NCBI GenBank assembly: GCA_963714125.1
Contig: OY970234.1
Span: 2,294,001-2,358,000 of the forward strand
Reading direction: 5' to 3'
Source of the DNA: CAWCAW01 sp963714125
Lineage (GTDB): Bacteria > Actinomycetota > Acidimicrobiia > Acidimicrobiales > UBA8190
DNA length: 64,000 nt
Part shown: piece by piece, positions 1 to 7,783 of the stretch
How positions within the stretch are numbered: the stretch's first letter is position 1
Layout: every line of letters begins with the position of its first letter
The notes under the pieces: generated by a model
What the model was told of the DNA's origin: nothing
Database searches by the model: none
What the model saw: only the letters and a program-made list of their open reading frames with translations
Position numbers and translations under genes: made by a program

Positions 1-436
1 CTCTTCCGTTGAGCGGGAGAGGCGTCGCGTCGAGCCTCGGCGGCGGGCACATTTCGGTGCCCTGTCCAAACCAGGCGTTCCCCCTCTCAGGGGTCTTCCC
101 TGTATGCATCGGCGTGCACGGATAGTTACTTGAGCCAATCCTCCGAGATCCGACACGATCCCGCCGTTATCCTGATCTCGGCTTCTAAGGTTTTCGGTTG
201 GAAGATATGGCGAATCGGCTCGAGACCCCTCGTACGGGTCCCGGATCCTCACCCGATGCATCAACTGCTGCCCGGAATATCGTTACAAGGCCCGACGTAG
301 CCCCTTGTCTGCCAATGGTTCGTTCATCGCTCCACGATCCCAGGCGCGCCCGGGTCGCTTGCCGAAGTACCATCCTGAAGTGACACAACCCAGCCACGAC
401 GAAGTCAAAGAGGCCACTGAAGCGACTAGCAGGACG
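1..436. other. Left edge, no gene recognised
   Basis: Open frames exist on both strands but they overlap one another and none shows a family motif or a convincing ribosome binding site. I see no RNA gene or clear repeat. The 3' part probably holds the promoter of the Hsp20 gene that starts at 437. Confidence 0.4.
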
Positions 437-754
437 ATGCGCCCACAATCGGTTCCTGTGAATATGTACGAGGCCACCGAAGCTCTCGTTGTCGTCGCAC
501 CATTTCCAGCGGTGACGCCGGATGACGTAACAGTCGAGCTTCGCCCTGGCATCCTGCGAATCTCAGCTCGCCTTCGGAGTGCAGGTCCCAGGGAGTACCT
601 ACTGCACGAATGGGAGTACGGGGGATACGAACGAGAGGTCAACCTCCCCGATGATTACGGCAGCAGCGTCGAGGCCAGCCTCACCAACGGTCAACTCGTA
701 GTTCGGGTGTTGAAAGGGCCGCTAACCGACACGGTCTCAATACAACCGAGTTGA
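437..754 (+). CDS. Hsp20/alpha-crystallin family small heat shock protein
   Basis: A small ATP-independent holdase chaperone of about 105 residues. The body matches an alpha-crystallin domain: an early strand around VNMYEATEALVVVAPFP, a central strand pair ending in an arginine-rich ISARLR segment, the GGYEREVNLPD stretch typical of Hsp20 proteins, and a last strand NGQLVVRVLK that stands where most members read NGVLxVxxPK. The C-terminal IxI-type tail is weak (VSIQPS). The frame is open further upstream to a TTG at 305, but the ATG at 437 has an AGGA just before it and leaves a normal short N-terminal arm. It stands alone with no chaperone operon around it. Family assignment rests on motif reading only. 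Confidence 0.72.
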   Translation: MRPQSVPVNMYEATEALVVVAPFPAVTPDDVTVELRPGILRISARLRSAGPREYLLHEWEYGGYEREVNLPDDYGSSVEASLTNGQLVVRVLKGPLTDTVSIQPS

Positions 755-763
755 CGGTCGGAG

Positions 764-997
764 ATGCCGCTTGACCGCCAATCTGCCATCATTGCCGGCG
801 TGGCCACCCATCCCAAACCGCCGGAGCACCGGACCAAGGTGCGCCAACGTCGAGATCTTTGGGTGACCTCCTGCTCGTGCGACTGGTCTGAGAAGACGGT
901 GTCGAACTACAGCGCTCGGCTGGCAATGCGGCGTCACCTGGAGCAACAAGCAAGTGCCTCATCGCTAGGAGGCCCATCGGCACGTCTGTCCACGTAG
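764..997 (+). CDS. Small unknown protein with a CxC-x-W motif
   Basis: A 77-residue frame starting ten bases after the Hsp20 stop. The middle reads LWVTSCSCDWSEKTVSNY followed by an arginine-rich helix ending MRRHLEQ. The pattern of a tryptophan, two close cysteines, a second tryptophan and a terminal histidine in a helix resembles many small actinobacterial proteins that may bind a metal, but no function is known to me. GGAG sits directly against the ATG, which is closer than usual, so the start is doubtful. It could be a chance frame. Confidence 0.4.
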   Translation: MPLDRQSAIIAGVATHPKPPEHRTKVRQRRDLWVTSCSCDWSEKTVSNYSARLAMRRHLEQQASASSLGGPSARLST

Positions 998-1036
998 CTG
1001 CGCTGGGTACAACAGCTCCTTTATCTACCGCCGTCG

Positions 1037-1270
1037 TTAGCGCTTCTCAGCCCTGCACCTGACGGCGAGGATTGATGACAACGAGCCAGTAAGCACTGTC
1101 GCCGTGACATTCACCTCGGACATGAGGAAGGCAGATAAGGGCTTGCCGCCCGCCTCGCTCCCCGCTGCCCACCCGTCGTTCACCAGTTCAAAGCCTGGCG
1201 AGGCGCTCGGGTCCACATGATGCCAGCCATCGACAAGGAGTATTGCTGTCACCTTGTTGGGGTCGATCAC
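1037..1270 (-). CDS. Small unknown protein translationally coupled to an HTH gene
   Basis: A 77-residue protein with no family I recognise by name. The N-terminal half reads VTAILLVDGWHHVDPS, which resembles a short beta-rich element common in small actinobacterial proteins of the form 'IL(V/I)DGxWHxVD'. The start is GTG, and the bases GTGA overlap the TGA stop of the upstream HTH frame (1267-1269), so the two are probably one operon with coupled translation. This coupling is the best reason to believe both frames. There is no signal peptide or membrane segment. Confidence 0.5.
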   Translation of the reverse strand: MIDPNKVTAILLVDGWHHVDPSASPGFELVNDGWAAGSEAGGKPLSAFLMSEVNVTATVLTGSLSSILAVRCRAEKR

Positions 1271-1629
1271 AGGGCCAAGCGTACGCCCGGATCTTGGTCG
1301 TGGACATGCAGGTCCTCCCGGTAATACGAGCTATTCACCACCAGATGCATGACCAGGTCCCCTACGTCGACACCGAGTAGCTTCGCCAACCGCGCCATGA
1401 GGTCATGGCTGGGATTGTGCTGGCCGGCTTCCAGCGAAGCAATGTACGTCCGGTTGATCTTGACCTGTAGGGCATGGGCCTCTTGAGACAGACCTTCTTG
1501 CTCCCGGTAACGGCGAATGCGGTCCCCGAATTCGACCCGGCGAGGCGTCTTGCGTTTCCGTTCTTGCGCCGAAAGTGTGATGGACGCTGTTAGCCGTATC
1601 GCTATAGCATTTCCACTCGGCGGGTGGAG
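1267..1629 (-). CDS. XRE-family helix-turn-helix regulator, start codon not found
   Basis: The open frame encodes a Cro/C1-type HTH domain: FGDRIRRYREQEGLSQEAHA, then INRTYIASLEAGQHNPS and LMARLAKLLGVDVGDLV, which are helix 2, the recognition helix with the usual E-x-G-x-(H/R)-x-P turn, and the last helix. The remaining C-terminus is short and ends in GVRLAL. The frame is open from the stop at 1630-1632 to 1267, yet no ATG, GTG or TTG occurs before the HTH domain. Initiation must use a rare codon (ATC near 1581 or ATA are candidates), or the gene lost its start, or the sequence has an indel. It is coupled by GTGA to the downstream 77-residue frame and is divergent from the membrane protein at 1624, which it may regulate. 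Confidence 0.6.
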   Translation of the reverse strand, partial: LHPPSGNAIAIRLTASITLSAQERKRKTPRRVEFGDRIRRYREQEGLSQEAHALQVKINRTYIASLEAGQHNPSHDLMARLAKLLGVDVGDLVMHLVVNSSYYREDLHVHDQDPGVRLAL

Positions 1630-2382
1630 CTAGCGATTGAGCAGCAAATGGCGATGAACGAGAACAGCCAAGCTGTCATGTGCCCGAAAGGGCATACCAT
1701 CATCACGAGCCATATCTGTTGTCCAGTGTGCGGTACTCCACGGCTTGGCCTATCGCCACAATCGAACAATGAACAGAAGGCAAGAATCGCGCAGTGGTTT
1801 GTGCTCGAGAGTCCGCCCGCTCGGGAGACGCGATTCTCTGTCTTGCGATTGGCCAACGTCATCGTCGCACTCTTCCTCATCGTCGCTATCGCCATTGGAT
1901 TGTGGGTGATTGTCAGCTATAAGTCGCACAGCCAACCGATAGTGGCGACGGCGACGGCAAGGGCGCCTTCGACATCGACAACGGCTCCTCCGACTTCACC
2001 GTCGGGTACACCCGATTCGCCTCAAGCACTCAAGGTATTTTTCAACTCGCTTGACTCAGGGCTCCAGTGGCAGGGGAACGCACCTTTGACCGGAGTCGAC
2101 CAGGGCTCCCTCGACGACGGATGGCTTATCGAGCTGACGGGTTCTCCCGTGACCGACGTTTCCGTTGCTGGGTGGGTCGGCAACCCGCAATCCGACGGCA
2201 TCTCAACTCAGTTCCTCGTCAGCACAGCACAGCACCTGGCTGGTAGCCAATGTGGAAGCTGGATGGCTCAACAGGTGAGAGCCATTGGCGATGACGACGT
2301 TGCAACGCAAACCTGCGACTCAGTAAACGTGACCCTCACGGCAACCCCCAGCGGAGATGTGACACTAGACGTGAACTGGTAG
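1624..2382 (+). CDS. Single-pass membrane protein with N-terminal zinc-ribbon-like motif
   Basis: About 252 residues of unknown function. A CPKGHTI..HICCPVCG segment at residues 20-37 looks like a small metal-binding ribbon in the cytoplasm. A strongly hydrophobic helix follows at about 77-99, then a Thr/Ser/Pro-rich linker (105-130) and an exported C-terminal domain of about 120 residues with two cysteines (C218 and C233 approximately) that could form a disulfide. The topology suggests a sensor or anchor, N-in and C-out. The start could be GTG 1624, ATG 1648 or ATG 1654. GTG 1624 overlaps the open part of the divergent HTH frame, so a later start is quite possible. Confidence 0.6.
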   Translation: MELAIEQQMAMNENSQAVMCPKGHTIITSHICCPVCGTPRLGLSPQSNNEQKARIAQWFVLESPPARETRFSVLRLANVIVALFLIVAIAIGLWVIVSYKSHSQPIVATATARAPSTSTTAPPTSPSGTPDSPQALKVFFNSLDSGLQWQGNAPLTGVDQGSLDDGWLIELTGSPVTDVSVAGWVGNPQSDGISTQFLVSTAQHLAGSQCGSWMAQQVRAIGDDDVATQTCDSVNVTLTATPSGDVTLDVNW

Positions 2383-2628
2383 AGACACGAAGGCGTTGTC
2401 GACGCCATTCCTCAGTCCCTAGGAGGGTGACGGAGCCCCGATTGTCGGTGCCGGCAGTAGGACGACCGATAGGCCTCTGTCCACAGCGCCCCCTTGTCAT
2501 ACCCGGTCCGGTCCCACGTTGGCGGCTTGGGCATTCCGGAGGTCACGGGATGCCCGGTAGAGCTGGCTTCGGAGCCAAGCCTAGCGTCTGAAGGGTCTTG
2601 CGCGCTGGGTCTGACGGCCTTGACAGGA
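2383..2628. other. Intergenic, nothing recognised
   Basis: The gap lies between two convergent genes. There are only short overlapping frames without motifs, and no clear hairpin terminator or RNA gene. Confidence 0.4.
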
Positions 2629-2895
2629 CTAATCGATCACTCTTCGACGAAGTGACTCGTACCAACAGGCGGTGCAGGCCCCCATGCTGCTGAAGGCATC
2701 CCACGGCTCTTGTGTCCGTAGCCAAGCGGATTCGTAGGTCTCCCCGGCAATGGTCAATGCCGACACTCGGCCGTCGTCGTCGACCTCAACAGCGTGGCGT
2801 TCAACGTTACCTAGGTCGCCACGTTTTGCCGCTAAGCCGGTAAAGCCGCCCGCCCGGAAGAGAATCCGATCGGCCGCCGTAATGAGTTGGCCCAT
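2629..2895 (-). CDS. Unknown 88-residue protein
   Basis: No family recognised. The frame extends upstream to 2991, but the ATG at 2895 is preceded by AAGGAG with a ten-base spacing, so I take MGQLITAADRILF as the N-terminus. The sequence has ordinary soluble composition with two segments: residues 1-50 are mixed alpha/beta with a VEVDDDGRVSALTIAGE strand pair, and the C-terminal part has SSMGACTACWYESLRRR with two cysteines three apart. A perfect 14-bp hairpin lies about 65 bases upstream of the start. Neighbours give no clue. Confidence 0.5.
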   Translation of the reverse strand: MGQLITAADRILFRAGGFTGLAAKRGDLGNVERHAVEVDDDGRVSALTIAGETYESAWLRTQEPWDAFSSMGACTACWYESLRRRVID

Positions 2896-2960
2896 CTTCC
2901 TCAACTCCTTTGGTCTCTCAAATCGATTGTCCGACTCGTCCTCGACTGGCTGCACGTACC

Positions 2961-2996
2961 GCGAGGTGGGAGGGTGCCCCACCCCTCCCACCTCGC
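2961..2996. promoter_or_regulatory. Strong 14-bp hairpin upstream of the 88-residue protein
   Basis: GCGAGGTGGGAGGG at 2961-2974 pairs perfectly with 2983-2996 around an eight-base loop. On the minus strand it lies in the leader of the gene at 2629-2895. On the plus strand no gene ends nearby and no T-run follows, so a simple terminator is unlikely. It could be an attenuator, an operator or an mRNA-stabilising structure. Confidence 0.4.
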
Positions 2997-3577
2997 TTCA
3001 CCCCCCCTTGCAGGAGATCTCGGTTCCTCATTCGACCCACACTCGATGGGTGCCTTCGGTGTCCACCTTGATCCATCGCGGCGAACCTGTCTGTCGTCGT
3101 CGACACCGTCGTTATGTATCGACCGACACCCAAGCGTCACGGGGGTGACGTCACGTGTTCCCGGTAGAAGGACAACGAGTCATCAGGTCGACCCGGCCCC
3201 CGACGTGGGGGCCGTCGGGCGCGATCGAGATACCGTCGCATTGAGTATCTGTTCATCACGGCGACATGAGCCGTTCTTCAGCGACTCGGCCAGATGGGAA
3301 CCCGATCGGTATTGGCCACATCGGTCAACGAGCGGATGATGCACCTCAATGTCAAAGCAGGGAACGATTGCTCATGGGCACTGACAACTGATAATGCAGT
3401 TGCGTTTGCGCCACGTCGGCATCAGTCTTGACATGAGCGTCACTTCACAAGGAATGATCTTGGCGGTCGCGGTTGTTTGACCCTTGTAATCAATGCCTCG
3501 CGTCTCAGTGTGAGCTATGGATGTTACGGGTACCTATCCAGATGAACACACTGGCTGCGACTTTGGGGGGAAGGGAA
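2997..3577. other. Long gap without recognised genes
   Basis: About 580 bases with only overlapping short frames. Small palindromes are visible (GGCCCCC/GGGGGCC near 3203-3222 and GTGACGTCAC near 3145). No family motif, RNA gene or mobile-element fragment could be supported. Confidence 0.4.
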
Positions 3578-3781
3578 ATGGAGGATTCGGACTACCAACG
3601 CCACGCCGTCACTGGACACAAGCTGGACCATGGCGGTCTACCCGTCACGACGTTTCCACGAGGAAGACTGTGTCGAGACTCGGGTTGTGCGACACGCCTC
3701 TCCATCTATAACGACAGCAGCTACTGCGCTCAGCATCATTTGAAGGTGATTCCGAGAATGAGGGCCAAAAGGGCTGCTTAA
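3578..3781 (+). CDS. Small Cys/His protein of actinobacterial type
   Basis: A 67-residue protein. Its C-terminal half reads CRDSGCATRLSIYN then YCAQHHLK: a C-x4-C ... C-x2-H set that fits a small zinc-binding unit. The 'C..xGC.TRLS.YN....C..H' pattern recurs in small actinobacterial proteins, usually without known function. The frame is open to 3473, but the ATG at 3578 follows a GGGGGGAAGGG purine run that can serve as ribosome binding site. Transcription-factor or RNA-binding roles are possible but not shown. Confidence 0.55.
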   Translation: MEDSDYQRHAVTGHKLDHGGLPVTTFPRGRLCRDSGCATRLSIYNDSSYCAQHHLKVIPRMRAKRAA

Positions 3782-3910
3782 GAACCGAAGAGGACATGTA
3801 TTCCTGACCGGGGGTCAGACCACCCAAGAGCCAGCCTGAGTATTTCTACCAACCCTATTGACAAAGTCAGGTTGCGCCCGTACGGTGGCGCCCTCGGGGG
3901 GGGAGGTCAG

Positions 3911-4240
3911 GTGCACGTAGGCATGACCTTGCAACCAAGGACCGTGAGGCCCATCGACTACGAGATAGTTCCGCCGGGTGAGGCCGCGAGCTTGGGGCTG
4001 ACGCCTGCGGCCGTTCGCCGTATCGGGAATTGGCCTCAGGTGGCAGTGCTTCGATGCGTGGACGGCGGCGGGAAGAAGCTCACCGCGATCGGAAACGCTT
4101 CATACTTCCGGCATCTGCTCCGATCTGGTGAGGCCAGCGATCCCTGTGGAATGAGGCTTTCGAAAAAAGGATTTCCGGTCGTGCTGGGAGGATGGCATCA
4201 CGCTCTGATCAATATGAGCAACGAGAGCGCTGTTGCATGA
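3911..4240 (+). CDS. Unknown protein coupled to a response regulator
   Basis: About 109 residues, no recognised family. Residues 10-75 (RTVRPIDYEIVPPGEAASLGLTPAAVRRIGNWPQVAVLRCVD) read as a small alpha/beta domain. GTG 3911 is chosen because GGGAGG lies four bases upstream; ATG 3923 is an alternative. Its TGA stop overlaps the ATG of the following response regulator (ATGA at 4237-4240), so the two are cotranslated. It has no histidine-kinase features and cannot be the partner sensor. It may modulate the regulator or be its target. Confidence 0.55.
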   Translation: MHVGMTLQPRTVRPIDYEIVPPGEAASLGLTPAAVRRIGNWPQVAVLRCVDGGGKKLTAIGNASYFRHLLRSGEASDPCGMRLSKKGFPVVLGGWHHALINMSNESAVA

Positions 4241-4995
4241 GCGTCTCCAATGTGATTCGCATCTTGGTCGTCGAAGACGAGGGGTCCGACGGCGAGGCGT
4301 TGCAATCGGGTCTGTCCACGGAGGGCTACGAGGTCGAGCTGGCCACCGACGGCGCCAAGGGCTTGACCGTGTTCGTCGACAACCCTCCCGATCTGGTGCT
4401 TGTGGACGTGCTCCTACCTGGCATGGCGGGCACTGAGGTGTGCAGGCGCATGCGCAGCGTCGCCGAGGTGCCGGTGATCATGGTCACGGCCCTCGACGCC
4501 GACATAGACGTGGTCCGTGGTTTCGAGGCGGGAGCCGCCGACTACATCATCAAGCCTTACCGCATGCGCGAACTCGTTGCCCGCATCCAGGCGGTGCTTC
4601 GGCGGGTGTCGCCACCGCCAATTCCCCTGCCCCCGCACCCCCGCACCGCCTTCTCGGCGCCGGCGATCGCCATCGAGGCGGGGCCGTTCAGAGTGAACTT
4701 CTTCCGTCACGAGGTGTCCTTCCTTGGGCGGCTGGTGCACCTGACGCGTCGCGAGTTCGACTTGTTGGCGGTGCTGCTTTCGCCCCCCGGTCAGGTATGT
4801 ACCCGCGAGGACCTCATCGACCGCCTGTGGTCGGGACACGATCTCGCCGATACCCGCACGCTCGACTCCCATATCCGCCGAATGCGGCTGAAGCTCGAAC
4901 GTGACCCTGCCAACCCCGCCTACCTCGTAACGGTGCGGGGGGTGGGCTTCCGCTTCGATACTGAAGGGCGCGGGGAATTTGGGGTTGCGTCCTAA
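4237..4995 (+). CDS. OmpR/PhoB-family response regulator
   Basis: A two-domain transcription factor of 252 residues. The receiver domain has the acidic pair at E13-D14, the phosphoacceptor D57 in LVLVDVLLPGM, T84 and the conserved K106 in YIIKPY. The C-terminal winged-helix domain (about 150-245) carries the family signatures LTRREFDLLAVLL, the TRTLDSHIRRMRLKLE recognition helix and VRGVGFRF. It is expected to bind DNA as a phosphorylated dimer. No histidine kinase gene is adjacent, which makes it an orphan in this window. Start ATG 4237 overlaps the upstream stop and gives a normal N-terminus before ILVVEDEG. Confidence 0.88.
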   Translation: MSVSNVIRILVVEDEGSDGEALQSGLSTEGYEVELATDGAKGLTVFVDNPPDLVLVDVLLPGMAGTEVCRRMRSVAEVPVIMVTALDADIDVVRGFEAGAADYIIKPYRMRELVARIQAVLRRVSPPPIPLPPHPRTAFSAPAIAIEAGPFRVNFFRHEVSFLGRLVHLTRREFDLLAVLLSPPGQVCTREDLIDRLWSGHDLADTRTLDSHIRRMRLKLERDPANPAYLVTVRGVGFRFDTEGRGEFGVAS

Positions 4996-5184
4996 GTTGA
5001 GAGATCCGGTGTCGTCGGGTTGAGGCCGCTGAACCCACGAACTGAACTGTCCACGGGGAACCTGACCCTCTTCGCAATCACGTACGCAAGCGTCGCAACG
5101 TGTCGAACCCAACACACGTATGGGTTGGGCGCTCCTGGAAGCCTAGGTTCGGCCATTGAGCATTTCTCGTGGTCGGGAAATGGC

Positions 5185-5316
5185 ATGATTACCCGGTGGC
5201 GGGCCAAGGTCGCCACCCTGCTGCCGGCGGGCGACGTCTTACTTGCCCCGGGTGGGCACAATGACACCTTCTGGGCGACCCATACACCGGCAATGATTGC
5301 TTTCCTGGCGTCGTGA
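5185..5316 (+). pseudogene. Possible alpha/beta hydrolase C-terminal fragment
   Basis: The segment AKVATLLPAGDVLLAPGGHNDTF followed by MIAFLAS looks like the end of an alpha/beta-hydrolase: a strand before the catalytic histidine, the histidine in a GGHND turn, then a final helix ending FL. The frame upstream (5020-5184) does not continue the fold, and no nucleophile elbow is present. I read it as a remnant, but the piece is short and a chance match is possible. The rest of the gap 4996-5465 holds nothing I can support. Confidence 0.3.
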
Positions 5317-5465
5317 GAGCCAAGGACCGGGACCGGCCAGGGGGGCTTCGTACGGGTGCGACCCTGCAAAAGTACCCGCAACTTGCGATGCGTGGATTTC
5401 GGACCTGTCAGCCTGATGCCTCCGGTGCCCAAGGCCATTTGGACTCGCGGCGCGAGACTTAAGTC

Positions 5466-6047
5466 GTGAGCTGGTTTGCTGACGCCCCTCCTCCGCCACC
5501 GGAGCCGACACGGGACGACTGGCATTCCTTCTTCGCACACTTCCGTGGTGAGGAGCCCCCTTGGATGAAGTGGCCTGAAGGAGTGGCGGGTGTCCCCGTT
5601 GCGTGGCACATCGTCCTCGCCGACACAGAGGACTACGCCGTCGTCCTAAGCGATGTCATGGCTTACGCGACCGGTTTGAAGTTGACGATGCTGTTGCGGT
5701 ACCCGGCGGGAAGCCTTGGTGGCTCCAAACATGGCCAGCCTCCTCGCCTGCTCGTCAACGGGACCGACAGCGACTCCCCTAGGCTGGGAGTCGGATTCGC
5801 AGACGGCCGAAAGGTGGTCTTGGGACACAGCCCATACTCGTGGCGGGTCGGGGAAGGTCCCGTCCTCCAGGCTGCTGGGCAAGGGGCTGGCGGTCGGGGA
5901 TGGCAGCGAGGCGGTCTCTGGCTTTGGCCGCTCCCCCCATCGGGGCCTGTGACCTTTGGGGTCGACTGGGAGGCCGTGGGGCTCGGTGAGCGGCTCATTG
6001 TGGCGGATGGCACCGAACTCGAGCGAGTTGCGATTCAAGGCCCGTAG
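5466..6047 (+). CDS. Unknown actinobacterial protein with WLWPLPP motif
   Basis: 193 residues, apparently cytosolic. The N-terminus is proline-rich (PPPPPEP). The body is beta-rich, with LLRYPAGS at about 77, a GVGFADGRKV turn at about 107, a glycine-rich linker, and a C-terminal GLWLWPLPPSGPVTFGVDWEAVGLGE. The last motif is shared with a family of uncharacterised actinobacterial proteins. No catalytic pattern is visible. The start is GTG 5466 with a weak ribosome binding site, and no other start gives a more complete N-terminus. Confidence 0.65.
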   Translation: MSWFADAPPPPPEPTRDDWHSFFAHFRGEEPPWMKWPEGVAGVPVAWHIVLADTEDYAVVLSDVMAYATGLKLTMLLRYPAGSLGGSKHGQPPRLLVNGTDSDSPRLGVGFADGRKVVLGHSPYSWRVGEGPVLQAAGQGAGGRGWQRGGLWLWPLPPSGPVTFGVDWEAVGLGERLIVADGTELERVAIQGP

Positions 6048-6202
6048 GACCTTCATGAGCATGAGGCATTCGGAACCCGAACCTCCGGTAGCCGCGCCGC
6101 CATCGTCGGCGTGAGTGACGCCATCGGTCGTCAAAACTGAGGGTGACGGAGACCCGCTGTCCGGCCCATACTGCCTGGCACACGGGTAACACGGAGACTG
6201 AG

Positions 6203-7099
6203 ATGAGCGGCACGTCGGGCGGACAAGGATGGTGGAGGGCAACGAACGGGAAGTGGTACCCACCCGAGATGCACCCGACGTACGTCAAGAGTGAAATTGC
6301 CGTCCCACCACCAACGGCCGACGTTGGACCGGGAACACCGGCTACAACGACTTCACTTCCTCGCCTTGATGAGGATCTCGCCGTCTACCGCGACCGTGCC
6401 CCTGGGTGGTACCGAGACTCGACAAACCCCGACACCGCTCGTTACTGGGACGGCACCATGTTGAGCGAAGAGCGGCGAGCCATTGCGCCTCCGGCTACGC
6501 GTGCCAAAGCTCAGGAACCATGGGGACGGCTCGCCTCCGAGGAGCGTGGACCCGAAATGCGCCCGAGATTCGAGCTACCCCCATCTCCAAGGGTGTCTGC
6601 TCGCCCTCCCACCTCACGTGTGGCCATGCGTAGGGCACGACGCCATTCCACTACCCTCCGTCAGAGACGGGTATTCGTAGGAGTGGCCATGGTCGTGATT
6701 CTCGCCGTTGTGGGTGCAGCAGTCTTGTTCCTGGTGGACAACTCTTCCACCAGCACGAACACGATCAGAGGGACCGTGGACGTCGTTTCCTTGGGGACGT
6801 TCGGATTGGGAAGGGCGGGAGGAGGTCCGTGTGATGTCCCACCAACCGACGGGGGCGAGAGGGACGGCGAGAAAATAACTGTGGTGAACACCATGGGGAA
6901 GGCCTTGGGCACTGGAACACTCTCCAACAGCATCGTTACGCCGGACGGGAGGGGTTGCCGGTTCTCGTTCACGGTCCGAAGCGTGCCTACCTCGTCTTCT
7001 TTCTACAGCGTCACGTTCGGTAACCGCATGGGAACGGTATACAGCCTCAGTGCCATGGAGGCAGCGAAGTGGACAATGGCCGTATCCGTGACGCCGTAG
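6203..7099 (+). CDS. DUF2510-like membrane protein with WW-NGKWYPPE motif
   Basis: 298 residues. The N-terminus has GWWRATNGKWYPPE (9-22), a motif I associate with Acidimicrobiia proteins, then PGWYRDSTNPDTARYWDG (67-84), which matches the short DUF2510 signature. A basic stretch (140-156) precedes one membrane helix at 157-178, followed by an exported domain of about 120 residues with two cysteines (GGGPCDVPP and DGRGCRFSF). Expected topology is N-in, C-out. The two Trp-rich motifs are thought to be small interaction modules. ATG 6203 has GGAG eight bases before it and is preferred over the frame's first start at 6143. Confidence 0.68.
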   Translation: MSGTSGGQGWWRATNGKWYPPEMHPTYVKSEIAVPPPTADVGPGTPATTTSLPRLDEDLAVYRDRAPGWYRDSTNPDTARYWDGTMLSEERRAIAPPATRAKAQEPWGRLASEERGPEMRPRFELPPSPRVSARPPTSRVAMRRARRHSTTLRQRRVFVGVAMVVILAVVGAAVLFLVDNSSTSTNTIRGTVDVVSLGTFGLGRAGGGPCDVPPTDGGERDGEKITVVNTMGKALGTGTLSNSIVTPDGRGCRFSFTVRSVPTSSSFYSVTFGNRMGTVYSLSAMEAAKWTMAVSVTP

Positions 7100-7488
7100 T
7101 AAACGCATGCCCAACCGGTGAGGTCGTTCGACGCACCGATTGCTGGTGTTACGCGCTATCTCACGGTGTCAGCATCTCGTCGAACCCAAACGAGGATCTG
7201 ACGGACGAACTCTCGTCCTACCGTTGACTTCCCCGGCCAAGAGCGAACCCAACTGTCGGCTGATCCCAAGCTGTCTCGACAGCTCGCTAATAGTCGTGCA
7301 TTGTTCCTTCGCCAGTGAGAAACATGGATCGACGGACCTGGTGCCGAGCCCCTTCCAACTCAGCAACAGCTTCGGTGACCTCCTGACGCGTAAGCGCCCC
7401 TCTTTCCACTTCGAGCGCGTCAGCAAGCTGTTCGCGGATCTTGACTCGTTGGGCTGAGGAGTACCCGGTAACAGGTACAGTGGCGGGT

Positions 7489-7683
7489 ACACATGCAGAG
7501 CGCCGAATACTCGTTGAGGAGTTGATCGACGCTGTAGTGGTGTTTCCGGACCATCTGGAGGTCAAGGTGGTCGGCGCTCCCCCGTTGGTCGTGACGCTTG
7601 CGGAAGTCGGTCTACGACGGCTTGGTACGGAAAGAAGCGTGTCGGAGAGGGGACTTGAACCCCTACGCCCTTTCGGGCACTAG
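7489..7683 (+). pseudogene. C-terminal fragment of a large serine recombinase
   Basis: The frame encodes RRILVEELIDAVVVFPDHLE then a GAPPLVVTLAEVGLR ending. This fits the last 35-45 residues of large serine recombinases, where a 'L(I/V)ExVxVFPDxLEVxVxGAPPLNVxxxEVGL' tail is common. Nothing upstream encodes the catalytic serine domain or the recombinase domain. The frame runs directly into the tRNA-Leu-like sequence and stops inside it at 7681-7683. It is a scar of an older element at the same attachment locus. The preceding gap 7100-7488 has no recognised gene. Confidence 0.5.
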
Positions 7684-7695
7684 CCCCTCAAGCTT
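7639..7695. repeat. Left attachment repeat (tRNA-Leu 3' half)
   Basis: 57 bases matching 23217-23273 with two mismatches at 7668 and 7677. The two changes are compensatory (T-A to C-G on the variable-arm stem), so this copy still folds as tRNA and may derive from a related tRNA gene carried by the element. Confidence 0.8.
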
Positions 7696-7726
7696 GCCAG
7701 GCCGATATTCGGCGACACTCTCCGAC
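7640..7726 (-). pseudogene. tRNA-Leu-like sequence with aberrant D arm
   Basis: Read on the minus strand it has a GTCGGAG/CTCCGAC acceptor stem, a GAG anticodon loop (TTGAGGG), a paired long variable arm and a normal T arm with TTCAAGT. In place of the normal D arm it has a perfect GCCGA-ATA-TCGGC hairpin, and one pair of the anticodon stem is mismatched. It therefore has a full acceptor stem but is unlikely to be a working tRNA. Its 3' part is the element's attachment repeat. Confidence 0.5.
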
Positions 7727-7776
7727 CCATAACGGCAGGTCAGAGCAAGGGTCCGATATTCGGCGACACTCCCCGA
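7702..7776. repeat. Two 24-bp direct repeats beside the attachment site
   Basis: Copies at 7702-7725 and 7753-7776 differ at one base and share the core GATATTCGGCGACACTC. The first forms the 5' part of the tRNA-like sequence. They may be left over from repeated insertion and excision at this locus. Confidence 0.5.
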
Positions 7777-7783
7777 TTTTGGG

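Noticed and set aside
5020..5184. N-terminal part of the 5020-5316 frame
   Set aside because: The segment before 5185 does not continue the hydrolase-like pattern and has no ribosome binding site.
7287..7565. Minus-strand frame with a helical C-terminal half (KIREQLADALEVERG...)
   Set aside because: Its first half is antisense to the serine-recombinase fragment, there is no ribosome binding site, and no family match is visible. The second half alone could be a small protein but cannot be supported.
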